NCBI GenBank assembly: GCA_964500645.1
Contig: CAZCOH010000005.1
Span: forward strand, 1 to 64,000
Length of the DNA: 64,000 nucleotides
Reading direction: 5' to 3'
Source of the DNA: CAYFIW01 sp964500645
GTDB lineage: Bacteria > Chloroflexota > Dehalococcoidia > Lucifugimonadales > UBA826
In this document: one piece after another, positions 1 to 9,278 of the stretch
Layout of the letters: every line of letters begins with the position of its first letter
How positions within the stretch are numbered: the stretch's first letter is position 1
Made by a program: the position numbers and the translations under genes
The notes under the pieces: model-generated
Seen by the model: the letters and a program-made list of their open reading frames with translations, nothing else
Told to the model about the DNA's origin: nothing
Database searches by the model: none

Positions 1-1
1 T

Positions 2-976
2 GATAATCAATTGAGGGGTAGGTCAGGGCGTCAAGGTGATCCAGGAGAGACTCGATTCTTCGTTTCGCTTGATGATGATTTGGTAAGGCGATTTGGTGGT
101 GACCGTATCCAATCAATTCTGGATTGGGCAGGAATGGATGATCAAACGCCTATTGAAAATGGGATGATCTCTAAATCCATAGAAAATGCACAGGTCAAAG
201 TAGAGGCATTCCATTTTGATATGCGAAAACACCTGGTTGACTATGACGATGTTGTAAACACCCATAGAGATGTCATTTATCAACAAAGAGAGAAAGTTAT
301 ATCTGGGGTGGATCTTTCTTCACAAATAAAGGAAATGATAATCTCAGAATGTGAATCTATCGTCTTTAATTGCATGCCTGGCAACATTTCCGAAAACTGG
401 GATATCGATAGGTTACTGAACGAGCTCTCAAACCTAATACCCCTAAATGAAGACTTGGGCGAAAGAAACGTAATAATAGAGCAGGGACCCAGCGAGTATC
501 TAGAGTCCATAATAGCTCATCTAAATAATGTCTACGGGAATTTTGAAGGTACCCTAGGTACAGAGATGTGTCGCAGGATAGAAGGGTTTTTGATGCTCAG
601 ATCCATCGATCTAAATTGGGTTCAACATCTAACCAGTATGGAAAATTTAAGGCAGGGAATAGGATTGCAGGCAGTCGGCCAGCGGGATCCTTTAGTCATG
701 TATAGAAAGGAAGGGCACGAAATGTTTCAGACCCTTCAGCAAAGAATACAAGAAGATGTATCGCATACTATTCTTAGAACAGGAACTGAATCGATTCAAC
801 AACCTGTAAAGTCAAGAAGGGATACATTGGGGAGTCGTCAGGCTCCTAGTGAAATGGCTAAAGTTGGCGCACGACAAAGTCAAGCAAAACGCCCATCCTC
901 TAAAGTCGGCCGGAATGAACCTTGTCCTTGCGGAAGTGGGAAAAAATACAAAAGATGCTGTGGATTGGCCGCATAG
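2..976 (+). CDS. secA: Preprotein translocase ATPase SecA, C-terminal part (5' end outside window)
   Basis: SecA is the cytosolic motor that drives unfolded preproteins through the SecYEG channel. The frame is open to the left edge, so the gene begins upstream; the TTG at 11 is an internal leucine codon. The first residues, [11 protein letters not shown], are the conserved SecA helicase motif VI region. They are followed by the helical scaffold and wing stretch ([10 protein letters not shown], and [23 protein letters not shown]). The protein ends with a variable linker and a SEC-C zinc motif, [13 protein letters not shown] (CxCx8CC), which binds zinc and in the family contacts SecB or ribosomes. 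The gene is convergent with valS, with only six bases between the stop codons. Identification is near certain; only the missing N-terminal two thirds limit the annotation. Confidence 0.97.
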   Translation, partial: DNQLRGRSGRQGDPGETRFFVSLDDDLVRRFGGDRIQSILDWAGMDDQTPIENGMISKSIENAQVKVEAFHFDMRKHLVDYDDVVNTHRDVIYQQREKVISGVDLSSQIKEMIISECESIVFNCMPGNISENWDIDRLLNELSNLIPLNEDLGERNVIIEQGPSEYLESIIAHLNNVYGNFEGTLGTEMCRRIEGFLMLRSIDLNWVQHLTSMENLRQGIGLQAVGQRDPLVMYRKEGHEMFQTLQQRIQEDVSHTILRTGTESIQQPVKSRRDTLGSRQAPSEMAKVGARQSQAKRPSSKVGRNEPCPCGSGKKYKRCCGLAA

Positions 977-982
977 ACCAAG

Positions 983-3652
983 TCAGGCTAGTCGCTTTAG
1001 TATTTCTTCTAACCTTGAATGACGTTCACTAGCTCTTTCCAACCTTTCACGTTCTTTTTCAACTACCTCTTCAGGTGCCTTGTCTGTAAATCCTCGATTT
1101 GAGAGCCGTTTATTAATCGAGGTCATATATTTGGAAAGATCGGTTTGTTCACCCTGTATCCGGTTTCTTTCCTCAAGCACATCGATATCCTTCCCAATAA
1201 TAAGATCAGTTGTTACTTCTATTGTTACTATAGTGACTCCATTCTCTTGATTTTTCTGATGCGCTTCGTCATTGAGGATTTCAGCATTTACGAAAGCAAG
1301 CTTTTCAATAAATCCCAAATTTTGTTGTAAAAGTTGCCGTTTGTTAATTGATCTTAAGTTTGCCTCTAATACGCTATGTTGTGGAATCCGTAGTTCTCCC
1401 CTTACATTACGAATGGCACCGACCAGTTCGAACAATATACCCATGTCTCCTTCGGCATCGACATCTTTTAAATTCACATCATATTTAGGATATTCTGCAA
1501 TAATCAAACTATCCGGCCAATCTTCAGGTATAGTGATTGAATTTCTCATAATGCCCCATATTTCCTCGGTGACAAAAGGCATGAATGGGTGTAGTAATCT
1601 AAGAATTTTCTCCAAAACATGAATAAGTACGGGAAGCGGATCTGTGCCATCGGTAGACCTGAATCTGATCTTTGAAAACTCGATAAACCAGTCGCAATAT
1701 TCGTTCCAAAGAAAATCATGAATTTCTCTCTGAGCATCCCCAAATTGGTAAGCCTTCATAAATTTATCGACTTCTGAAGTAACCTCGGTTAACCTAGAAA
1801 TGATCCAGCGATCGTGTAGATGACTGATTTCAGGCTGAATCCAATTTAGGTTGTCTGCGTCATTTTCTATGTGGGAAAGTACGTATCTTGCCGAGTTCCA
1901 CAATTTGTTGGCGAAATTTCGGCTAGACTCCAATTTCCCTTCGCTCATTCTCAAGTTGTTTCCAGCAGCTGTTCCGGTTGTTAGAGCAAAACGAACAGCA
2001 TCTGCGCCATATTCGTCAATAAGTTCAAGAGGATCGAGAACATTCCCTTTTGTCTTACTCATCTTCACTCCATCAGTGTCCAAAACCAGCCCATGAAGAT
2101 AGATGGTATGGAAAGGAACAGATCCAATATTTTCCATGCCAAGCATAATCATTCTAGCTACCCAAAAAAATAGAATGTCATAGCCAGTTTCCATGACCGA
2201 ACCAGGATAAAACCTTTCCAAGTCATCTGTCTGATCTGGCCAACCGAGAGTGGAATGAGTCCAGAGTCCAGAACTAAACCAAGTATCCAGAACATCCGGA
2301 TCTCTTGTTAGAGTGCTTGAACCACATTCTTTGCAATATATTGGGTCTTCATATTCAACTATTACGAAATTGCAGGAATCACAGTACCAAACTGGTATCT
2401 TATGTCCCCACCATAGCTGCCGACTCACCGGCCAATCCCGGATGTTGTCCATCCATTCAAAATAGACTTTTGTAAATCTATTCGGAATAATTTTAATGGT
2501 CCCGTCAGCAACAGCATTTCGGGCCGGTTTCGCCAGTGGCTCCATTGAAACATACCATTGTTCGGTCACAATCGGTTCGATAATTTCATCACATCGATCA
2601 CAATGAGCAATTGAGTGATCTAATTGTTCGGTATTTCGTAAAAGATTTTTAGATTCCAAAAGCTCAACGACTTTGGAGCGACACTCAAATCTATCCAGAC
2701 CCTCAAACTCTCCAGCCAGAGAGTTCATTCTGACTGCCCTGTCGATCACGCTGAGAGTCGGCAAATCATGCTTTGCCCCTATTTCAAAGTCTGTTGGATC
2801 ATGCCCTGGGGTGACTTTTAAAGCACCAGTACCAAAATCCATCTCTACTTCGTCATCTCCTATGATCGGAATTTTTCTATCGGTAAGAGGTAGAGATAGA
2901 TTCAGGCCTATGAGATGGGCATAACGACTATCAGAAGGATTTACGGCAACAGCCGTATCGCCAAACATTGTTTCTGGCCGAGTAGTCGCAACGACAAGAG
3001 ATTCATTAGCCCCGTCCAATGGATACTCTATTTCATATAAATCTCCGCTTTCCTCTTTATACTTTACTTCCAAGTCTGACAGGGCTGTTGAACAACGAGG
3101 GCACCAATTAGTAATTCTCTCCCCTTTATAGATCAAACCTTTTTTATATAGGTCTACAAAGGTCTTCCTAACAGCTTTTTGCGGTGCCTCATCTAAAGTG
3201 AATGCCTTCCTTGACCAGTCACATGATGTCCCAAGTCTTCTAAGTTGGTCGTATATCCGTTCCCCATACTCGTCAACCCATTGCCAGATTCTTTTTTCGA
3301 ACTCCTCGCGGCCCAAATCGTGTCGAGTTACACCTTCCGAAGCTAGTAGTCGTTCGACAACAACTTGAGTTGCTATGCCTGCGTGATCTGTCCCGGGAAG
3401 AAACAGCGTCGGTTCCCCCTGCATACGGTGCCATCGAACAATCATATCTTCTATAGCAAAGGTAAGAGCGTGTCCCATGTGAAGTTCACCAGTTACGTTT
3501 GGGGGAGGCATGATCATAACAAATGGATCTTTTTCACCTGTGGAATTAGGCTCAAATTTTCCTGAGTTATTCCAAAAATCGTATATCTTTTCTTCTACTT
3601 CACCAGGAATATAAGCGCGGGACATCTCCGAAACATTGTCAAAATTGATCAT
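983..3652 (-). CDS. valS: Valyl-tRNA synthetase
   Basis: Class I aminoacyl-tRNA synthetase charging tRNA-Val, cytosolic. The 889 residues match the usual length. The HIGH signature is HMGH at residues 58-61 after PPPNVTGEL, and the KMSKS signature is KMSKTKGNVLDP. Between them lies the CP1 editing domain (VVATTRPETMFGDTAVAV; threonine- and aspartate-rich editing pocket). CxxC pairs (NWCPRC, HCDRC, WYCDSC, YCKEC) suggest structural zinc. The last 60 or so residues form the charged valS-specific coiled-coil arm. ATG at 3652 is used; a second ATG ten codons in (MSRAYIPGEVEE) is a plausible alternative because family homology starts there. Monocistronic, convergent with secA. No T-box motif was seen upstream. 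Confidence 0.97.
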   Translation of the reverse strand: MINFDNVSEMSRAYIPGEVEEKIYDFWNNSGKFEPNSTGEKDPFVMIMPPPNVTGELHMGHALTFAIEDMIVRWHRMQGEPTLFLPGTDHAGIATQVVVERLLASEGVTRHDLGREEFEKRIWQWVDEYGERIYDQLRRLGTSCDWSRKAFTLDEAPQKAVRKTFVDLYKKGLIYKGERITNWCPRCSTALSDLEVKYKEESGDLYEIEYPLDGANESLVVATTRPETMFGDTAVAVNPSDSRYAHLIGLNLSLPLTDRKIPIIGDDEVEMDFGTGALKVTPGHDPTDFEIGAKHDLPTLSVIDRAVRMNSLAGEFEGLDRFECRSKVVELLESKNLLRNTEQLDHSIAHCDRCDEIIEPIVTEQWYVSMEPLAKPARNAVADGTIKIIPNRFTKVYFEWMDNIRDWPVSRQLWWGHKIPVWYCDSCNFVIVEYEDPIYCKECGSSTLTRDPDVLDTWFSSGLWTHSTLGWPDQTDDLERFYPGSVMETGYDILFFWVARMIMLGMENIGSVPFHTIYLHGLVLDTDGVKMSKTKGNVLDPLELIDEYGADAVRFALTTGTAAGNNLRMSEGKLESSRNFANKLWNSARYVLSHIENDADNLNWIQPEISHLHDRWIISRLTEVTSEVDKFMKAYQFGDAQREIHDFLWNEYCDWFIEFSKIRFRSTDGTDPLPVLIHVLEKILRLLHPFMPFVTEEIWGIMRNSITIPEDWPDSLIIAEYPKYDVNLKDVDAEGDMGILFELVGAIRNVRGELRIPQHSVLEANLRSINKRQLLQQNLGFIEKLAFVNAEILNDEAHQKNQENGVTIVTIEVTTDLIIGKDIDVLEERNRIQGEQTDLSKYMTSINKRLSNRGFTDKAPEEVVEKERERLERASERHSRLEEILKRLA

Positions 3653-3733
3653 TTATTCACTCTACTCTTTTGGGCGATAATAAGAAATGATAACAACAGT
3701 CATAGTAGTATGGATACGATGTATAGGGACTGA

Positions 3734-5326
3734 ATGAATCATTTTTTGATCAAATTTATATTTCAAAGATCGACGTTGATAACCTTTGGAGTGTGCACGT
3801 CTGTTTTTCTAATATATATATTGACAATGCCCCGAGAGCTAAGTTGGGGCTATATGAAACTTGGTATAGACTCCCCAGAGTTGCTTACCGCTTCTAACTT
3901 ATTTGGGATTGCCCACCCGCCCGGTTATCCTGGATATACACTATTGCTGGGATCCATTCTGAATCTTTTACCCTTTTTTGAGCCACCTTTGTTAGGGAAT
4001 ATTTTCTCCATTTTTTGTTTCGTTCTTGCTATCCCATTTCTAATAGGACTCATAACTAACATATCGAAAACAATTTACCCGGATCTCGATTTGATAGTTG
4101 CCCATTTATGTTCAAGCAGCGCAATTTTTATCCTAGCTTTCGCACCATTAATATGGGGTATTTCAACTATCACTGAGGTTTATACCTTAAACATTTTGGC
4201 TGCCTCAATAATACTGTTTAGTTTGACCACACTATTATTTAGCAAAAACAAGTCGTACTTTTTTGAAGCAAGTAGAATTTGTTTGCTGTCAATTGGGATA
4301 TCCATAGGGTTATTGAATCATTTGACAATATTGGGACTCTTTATTCCCGTAGCCTTTTTATTGGCTTATTGCAATGGTATTAGGAAATTTGTTAACTGGT
4401 GGTTCTTGATACCTCTCTTATTTATACCAATAGGTTACAGTTACCTTGTGGTGCGTTCTGGAACTGATTTTCCCAGCAACTGGGGTAACCCATCAGATTT
4501 TGAAGGTTTTCTCTGGTTAATTAGAGCTACTCCGTATCAAGAATATTTTAAATATCCCTGGGAAGAATTTAGTTGGAACAGGATATTTTTCCCATTTAGG
4601 ATTCTATTTACTCAAATCGGAGTCGTTTCTCTCTTCATTTCATGCATAGGGATACGTTCTCTTTGGTTGGAACATCGACCCTTGGCAATTACTTTATTAA
4701 TTGTCTCTGGAATATTCGCTGGTTATTCAATATGTTACGTGACAATAGACACCCAAGTTAACCTGATACCTCTGTTAGTCGTAAACACGATTTTTATAGC
4801 CATAGGGTTTATACAAATATTTAGAGTAATCAATAGGATTATTGCAAATGACCTAGGAAGCCTACTAATCACGGCACGGAAACATCCGCAGATAATAGTA
4901 GTAGTATTTTTTGCTATCCCGGCATATTCACTTATAACCAATTATGACTCACTAAATTTTAGTAGAGAATCTGAGGCTTACGACCGAGGGCAAGCGATAT
5001 TACAACTAGGTGAAGACAATTCCATATACCTTTTATCAACTGAGGAAGATGTATTTACTTCGTGGTACGTTAGGTATGTAGAAGAAACTTCTACAAAAAA
5101 AATACCAATTGCGGTTCCACTTCTGCAGTATGATTGGTATCTGGAGAACAATCTGGCCGAATTTGGTTTAAGCAACCTGCCTTTTGCTGACATCAACCAG
5201 CTGGCTTCTCATATTATTAATCGAGCCTTGAAGGATGGTCGGCAAGTGTTCATTGGAGACGCCAATCTTTATGATGAAGTCAAATCAGATGAGACACACA
5301 ATAATCTTCACTTGATCGAATGGTAA
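3734..5326 (+). CDS. DUF2723 polytopic membrane protein (glycosyltransferase-like)
   Basis: A 530-residue integral membrane protein with about ten hydrophobic helices in its first 400 residues and a soluble C-terminal part of roughly 120 residues. The N-terminal block around residues 50-75, with the run GIAHPPGYPGYTLL, is the hallmark of DUF2723. That family belongs to the GT-C-like protein O-mannosyltransferase superfamily (relative of eukaryotic TMEM260). In GT-C enzymes an acidic residue in the first outer loop serves catalysis; here D46-S-P-E sits just before the signature. A role in transferring a sugar from a polyprenyl carrier to an extracytoplasmic acceptor is family inference, and donor and acceptor are unknown. 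It stands alone, divergent from valS and convergent with the AAA ATPase gene. Confidence 0.75.
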   Translation: MNHFLIKFIFQRSTLITFGVCTSVFLIYILTMPRELSWGYMKLGIDSPELLTASNLFGIAHPPGYPGYTLLLGSILNLLPFFEPPLLGNIFSIFCFVLAIPFLIGLITNISKTIYPDLDLIVAHLCSSSAIFILAFAPLIWGISTITEVYTLNILAASIILFSLTTLLFSKNKSYFFEASRICLLSIGISIGLLNHLTILGLFIPVAFLLAYCNGIRKFVNWWFLIPLLFIPIGYSYLVVRSGTDFPSNWGNPSDFEGFLWLIRATPYQEYFKYPWEEFSWNRIFFPFRILFTQIGVVSLFISCIGIRSLWLEHRPLAITLLIVSGIFAGYSICYVTIDTQVNLIPLLVVNTIFIAIGFIQIFRVINRIIANDLGSLLITARKHPQIIVVVFFAIPAYSLITNYDSLNFSRESEAYDRGQAILQLGEDNSIYLLSTEEDVFTSWYVRYVEETSTKKIPIAVPLLQYDWYLENNLAEFGLSNLPFADINQLASHIINRALKDGRQVFIGDANLYDEVKSDETHNNLHLIEW

Positions 5327-5344
5327 AGGACAAGGTAAGGCTAT

Positions 5345-6739
5345 CTAACTTTGTAAATACTGCCCTACTTTACCGTTAACGCTTTTGTTAACAAGCCTAT
5401 TCAGATGAAGTCCTTCTAATATAAATTCTAGGCCTGAAGCAATCATTGAATCATCCGCTGAATTAACCAATTTCTCTAAGAGAACTCTGAGATCGGGTAC
5501 GCTCTCTATGGCTTTGATGTAATCCGAATTTGGAAGTTCAGGACCGGTCGATATTACTAGACCATCATTCATGCTATTAATAAGGGGCTCAAGACTATCT
5601 CTGTCAACAATCTCAGCGAATATATTCTGTATAGATCTCTGCATTAAAGACTTTATGATATCTGCCTCCTTACCCTCCTCAACAGTTTCAAGCTCTAACT
5701 TACCCATAGTGGAAGAAATAATGCAATCGATGTCACTTATTCGGGGCGATGCATTTGTATTTTGTTTAATCGCCCTTTTGTAGGTCTGAGCCATCAGGGT
5801 TTCATAATTGGCGATACTGACTCTCAGGCTTACCCCTGATCTTTGATTCACCTCTGGACTCTGTCGTGCAAGATGAGTAAATGTAACCAACAGGGTTTTA
5901 ATAAAATCGGGTAGCAGTACAACTTTATCAAGATCCTCAAATTTTTTACTTTCCTGGTCCACAATAGCAATTTCCTGGTGGATAGTCTCCGGATAATGTG
6001 TCCTGATTTGTGCGCCATATCTATCTTTTAGTGGGGTGATGATGCGGCCACGGTTCGTGTAATCCTCGGGGTTGGCAGTCGCTACCAGAAATATGTCCAA
6101 CGGCAATCTGAATTGATAACCTTTAATTTGAATATCTCTCTCTTGCAAGAGATTGAATAAGCTAACCTGTATACGCTCTGACAAATCCGGTAATTCGTTG
6201 ATACAAAAGATGCTTCTATGGGATCTCGGAATCATTCCGTAGTGTATCGCTCTTTCATCGGATAAATGCCTTCCTTCAGCGATTTTGATAGGGTCGATTT
6301 CACCCACTAGATCACCAACGGACACATCCGGTGTCGCCAATTTCTCTGAAAAGCGGGACTCCTGGTCTAGCCAAGCTATTTCAACAGAATCCCCTTTTTC
6401 CTCGAGCAAAATTTTGCATTCAGTGCAAATAGGATCGATTGGGTCGCAATGTATTTCACAATTACTGATATATGGAATATTTTTGTCAAGCAAGTTTGTA
6501 AGACTTCTTAATATACGGGTTTTGGCTTGTCCTCTTTCCCCGAGGAGAATCAGGTCTTGGCCTGCCAATATAGCATTCTCCAGCTGAGGAATTACAGAGT
6601 CTTCAAAGCCGACAATCCCAGTAAAACTATCCACTCCATTTCTAAGATTCTCAACTAGGTTCGTTCTAATTTCCTGTTTTATTGTTTGAGGTTTATAGGC
6701 TTGCTCTTTAAGTTCTTTAACTGTTTTTACTTCTATCAA
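5345..6739 (-). CDS. MoxR/magnesium-chelatase-I-type AAA+ ATPase
   Basis: A 464-residue AAA+ ATPase of the MoxR/BchI clade, proteins that typically remodel a VWA-domain partner. Walker A is GERGQAKTR near residue 67. Walker B reads IFCINELPDL, with asparagine in place of the usual aspartate before the glutamate. Sensor 1 is ATANPEDYTNRGR, and the arginine-rich stretch ITPLKDRYGAQIRTHYP follows. Between Walker A and B is a cysteine cluster (CEIHC ... CTEC) that could hold a metal. Homologues I recall from other phyla also carry the NELPDL form, so the change is likely subfamily-wide and not a defect. Its ATG overlaps the folB stop by four bases, so it is translationally coupled in the lyase-folB-ATPase operon. 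No VWA protein lies in the window. Substrate unknown. Confidence 0.8.
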   Translation of the reverse strand: MIEVKTVKELKEQAYKPQTIKQEIRTNLVENLRNGVDSFTGIVGFEDSVIPQLENAILAGQDLILLGERGQAKTRILRSLTNLLDKNIPYISNCEIHCDPIDPICTECKILLEEKGDSVEIAWLDQESRFSEKLATPDVSVGDLVGEIDPIKIAEGRHLSDERAIHYGMIPRSHRSIFCINELPDLSERIQVSLFNLLQERDIQIKGYQFRLPLDIFLVATANPEDYTNRGRIITPLKDRYGAQIRTHYPETIHQEIAIVDQESKKFEDLDKVVLLPDFIKTLLVTFTHLARQSPEVNQRSGVSLRVSIANYETLMAQTYKRAIKQNTNASPRISDIDCIISSTMGKLELETVEEGKEADIIKSLMQRSIQNIFAEIVDRDSLEPLINSMNDGLVISTGPELPNSDYIKAIESVPDLRVLLEKLVNSADDSMIASGLEFILEGLHLNRLVNKSVNGKVGQYLQS

Positions 6740-7149
6740 TTGTCGTCCTTATAAAAACTGTCTGGGCTGTCATTTTCGCCCAAGCGTACTATCTCGATCG
6801 CCGCATAATCTAAGGATCCCCCTTGTAGGACCAAATCAGGTTTTGCGATTCTGATTGTCAACTGTTTTATTCTGTAAATAGAGAGCAGTATATCTGCTAT
6901 CTCCTCAGCAACAGTCTCCAATAGGTTACGCGGTTCTCCCTCCACAATATTTCTTACCTTTTGGTAGATGTCTGAATAATTAATAGTCTCTTCAATATTG
7001 TCAGATATCCCTGCTTTATGCAGATCCGTTATACATTCTAGATTGACCAGGAAATACTGACCAGCTTTACGTTCTTCATCATGGACCCCATGAAACCCGT
7101 AAAAGCGCATCCCATTTAAAATAATTTTGTCGGAGATATTACCTCTCAA
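6736..7149 (-). CDS. folB: Dihydroneopterin aldolase
   Basis: Folate biosynthesis enzyme converting 7,8-dihydroneopterin to 6-hydroxymethyl-7,8-dihydropterin and glycolaldehyde. The 137-residue protein is slightly longer than the usual 120. It has the FolB motif GMRFYGFHGVHDEERKAGQ, with the conserved tyrosine and His-Gly, the pterin-binding NYSDIYQKV segment, the conserved glutamate in NLLETVAEEIA, and the C-terminal KPDLVLQGG block that replaces the usual KP.AL.G.L. Start is the ATG at 7149, three bases after the stop of the CitE-like gene; the stop overlaps the next ATG. Other folate genes (folP, folK, folE) are not in the window. Confidence 0.92.
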   Translation of the reverse strand: MRGNISDKIILNGMRFYGFHGVHDEERKAGQYFLVNLECITDLHKAGISDNIEETINYSDIYQKVRNIVEGEPRNLLETVAEEIADILLSIYRIKQLTIRIAKPDLVLQGGSLDYAAIEIVRLGENDSPDSFYKDDN

Positions 7150-7152
7150 CTT

Positions 7153-8028
7153 TTAGTCCCCATTCTGAAATTGTTCAGCCATTTTGATGAGAGCTTGCGC
7201 CCTTTTAACAACGGGCACATCGATTACCAAGCCATCTAGTGAAGTCGAACCTCGGCCCTGCCTTTCGGCTTCCTCAAAAACCTCTATAACTTTTTTAGCA
7301 TGCTCTATTTCAATAGTACCTGGAGTGAAGGCCTCATTGATGACATTTATCTGGTCAGGGTGAATGGCAAACTTGCCTTTGTAACCAATGGACTTACTCA
7401 TAATCGAGTTAACTTTTAGGGCTTCGGAATCTTTAAATCCAAAGAAAGGTGTATCAAGAGCCGGAACACCTGCAGCCCTCGCAGCAATCGACATATAATT
7501 TTTTGCAAATGAGATATCTTTGTCATCGCTCCGTCTTTCTATGCCCATATCATTAGTGAAATCCTCCGCGCCGAAAGCCGAGGCACAAATCCGGTCGGAC
7601 TGGGTCAAAATACTGTGGCAGTCGATAATTGCGTTAGCTGTTTCAATCCATGGAATGAGAGTGAGCTTGCCCACTTTAATACCGGCATTTCGTTCTCCTG
7701 TCTCTAAAATCTGTTCAACCTGATCTATGTCTTTGGTTGAATTGATCTTACCTACAGATATGCCGTAGATTCCCTTGGAGATAACCGCATTCAAGTCTTT
7801 TTCAAAATAACCTGACTCCAAAGAGTTCAATCGAGGTATAACTGGAACACCCTGAGAAGATAGTAACTCAATGTGTGCTGCTACGATTTCTCTAGCGTCA
7901 TCTTTGTCATTCTCGGCGACAGAGTCTTCCATATCCGGGATGAAAACATCTGGATAAAATGTTGACGCTTTCTTTAACATCTTAGGTTGATTTCCAGGAA
8001 CGAAAAGCAAACTTCTGAAATAATCCAC
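7153..8028 (-). CDS. CitE-like CoA-ester lyase (HpcH/HpaI aldolase superfamily)
   Basis: A 291-residue TIM-barrel protein of the citrate lyase beta subunit / malyl-CoA lyase family. Visible active-site blocks are SLLFVPGNQPKML at the N-terminus, PDMEDSV (acidic residues near the metal), VIPRLNS (arginine contacting the carboxylate), IPWIETANAI (metal-binding glutamate) and FGAEDFTNDMG (metal-binding aspartate). In the family these bind magnesium and cleave or form citramalyl-, malyl- or similar CoA thioesters; the actual substrate cannot be read here. Start is GTG at 8028. It is first in the operon with folB and the AAA ATPase, and divergent from cofE. No citrate lyase alpha or gamma subunit is nearby, which argues against a true citrate lyase. 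Confidence 0.85.
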   Translation of the reverse strand: MDYFRSLLFVPGNQPKMLKKASTFYPDVFIPDMEDSVAENDKDDAREIVAAHIELLSSQGVPVIPRLNSLESGYFEKDLNAVISKGIYGISVGKINSTKDIDQVEQILETGERNAGIKVGKLTLIPWIETANAIIDCHSILTQSDRICASAFGAEDFTNDMGIERRSDDKDISFAKNYMSIAARAAGVPALDTPFFGFKDSEALKVNSIMSKSIGYKGKFAIHPDQINVINEAFTPGTIEIEHAKKVIEVFEEAERQGRGSTSLDGLVIDVPVVKRAQALIKMAEQFQNGD

Positions 8029-8134
8029 GGATAAGCCTCGTCTTTGTCACTCTTTGATAAATTAGCCGATTGAGTATAGCATCGGCTGGGTCAATTATCT
8101 GACCAATATTTAACTCTTAGTCGGGAGAATTTAT

Positions 8135-8899
8135 TTGCAACAGGGTATACACATATATGCATTGCAAGGCTTACCTGAATTTCAGGTAGGAGACGACATT
8201 GCTAGTTCTATTATTGTTTCCGCAAAAGAAACTTTAGGAGGATTGAAGGACTCTGATGTCCTTGTGGTTACTCAGAAAATCGTCTCAAAGTCAGAAGGAA
8301 TGACAGTGAATCTTTCGACAGTTGAGCCAGGTGTTGAATCAAGAACTCTAGCCAAAAAGACTGGCAAAGATCCTCGACTGGTCGAACTAATTTTAAGAGA
8401 ATCGAAATCTCTAGTCAGGGTGGAGGAAGAGCGGGGTATAATAATCTCTGAGACTCATCATGGATTCGTGTGCGCCAACGCTGGTATAGATTCCTCTAAC
8501 ATTCCGGGAGAGGATAATGTCTGCCTTCTGCCAAAAGACTCCAATAAATCCGCCTGGCAAATTCGCGAGCAACTCATTAAGCGCGCCAAGCTGGAAAAAA
8601 TCGCGGTGTTGATTTCTGACACTTTTGGTCGTCCATGGAGGGATGGCCATCTAAACTTCGCAATAGGTGCAGCCGGAATTAGACCCATACATGATTACAG
8701 GGAAACGATCGATGCCGTAGGAAAAGTTATGAGAGTTTCTATGACTGCAACGGCCGACATTTTAGCCGCAGCAGCAGATTTGGTTTCAGGAAAAGCTACT
8801 AACACTCCAATTTCATTGATCCGCGGTCTCAGATACGAGACCGGAGAAGAAGATGCACGGATTTTATTAAGAGATGTAAGAAAGGATCTTTTCCGGTAG
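8135..8899 (+). CDS. cofE: Coenzyme F420-0:L-glutamate ligase
   Basis: CofE adds L-glutamate residues to F420-0 using GTP, completing the deazaflavin cofactor. The 254 residues match the archaeal CofE length and lack the C-terminal nitroreductase-like domain of the actinobacterial FbiB fusion. Motifs include DVLVVTQKIVSKSEG, HHGFVCANAGID and LISDTFGRPWRDG (aspartates for metal and phosphate), and ADLVSGKATNTPISLIRG near the end. Start is TTG at 8135, preceded by a GGGAG ribosome-binding site at 8123-8127. It is divergent from the CitE-like operon. Its presence implies the cell makes F420, although no other F420 biosynthesis gene is in the window. Confidence 0.94.
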   Translation: MQQGIHIYALQGLPEFQVGDDIASSIIVSAKETLGGLKDSDVLVVTQKIVSKSEGMTVNLSTVEPGVESRTLAKKTGKDPRLVELILRESKSLVRVEEERGIIISETHHGFVCANAGIDSSNIPGEDNVCLLPKDSNKSAWQIREQLIKRAKLEKIAVLISDTFGRPWRDGHLNFAIGAAGIRPIHDYRETIDAVGKVMRVSMTATADILAAAADLVSGKATNTPISLIRGLRYETGEEDARILLRDVRKDLFR

Positions 8900-8910
8900 C
8901 CTAGCTAACG

Positions 8911-9198
8911 TTAAAAGGCGTCCTCAGCCTTGATTGACTGGGCCACTGACGAATAATCCGAATCTTTGGAGACTCCCTCACTACGACTCAGACGATCAAG
9001 ACTCACTTCGGATCCCCAGGAAGAACCTTCAAAATAATTCATGAATTCTTTTTGGGCGCCGCAATGCTTGCAAATCCCTGAACTCATTGGGCCGTCAGGA
9101 TCACCAATCATCCAGTGATGACTGCAACCTAAATTTTCTTCCTCGCCTAATTCTTCCCTCTTAATTTCTTTCGTAATTGCCACGACAGCACTCTCCAA
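8911..9198 (-). CDS. Small zinc-ribbon-like conserved hypothetical protein
   Basis: A 95-residue acidic soluble protein. Its centre is a putative zinc site: CSHHWMIGDPDGPMSSGICKHCG, written in two parts as CSHH at about residues 25-28 and CKHC at about 43-46. After it comes the run EFMNYFEGSSW, then a serine-rich, probably disordered tail. The candidate start is TTG at 9198, because no ATG precedes the zinc motif in frame. It is convergent with cofE, with 11 bases between stops, and downstream of tenA on the same strand. I do not recognise a characterised relative; the CxHH...CxxC pattern suggests metal or nucleic acid binding, but this is only inference. Confidence 0.6.
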   Translation of the reverse strand: MESAVVAITKEIKREELGEEENLGCSHHWMIGDPDGPMSSGICKHCGAQKEFMNYFEGSSWGSEVSLDRLSRSEGVSKDSDYSSVAQSIKAEDAF

Positions 9199-9278
9199 TG
9201 AATATCTATAACTTAACTTTCAATAGTATATCATATTTCTATGGGAGTACCACAATACTATTAACATTCACAATACTG

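Noticed and set aside
1272..1622. A plus-strand open frame inside valS
   Set aside because: Antisense to a highly conserved synthetase with no recognisable domain.
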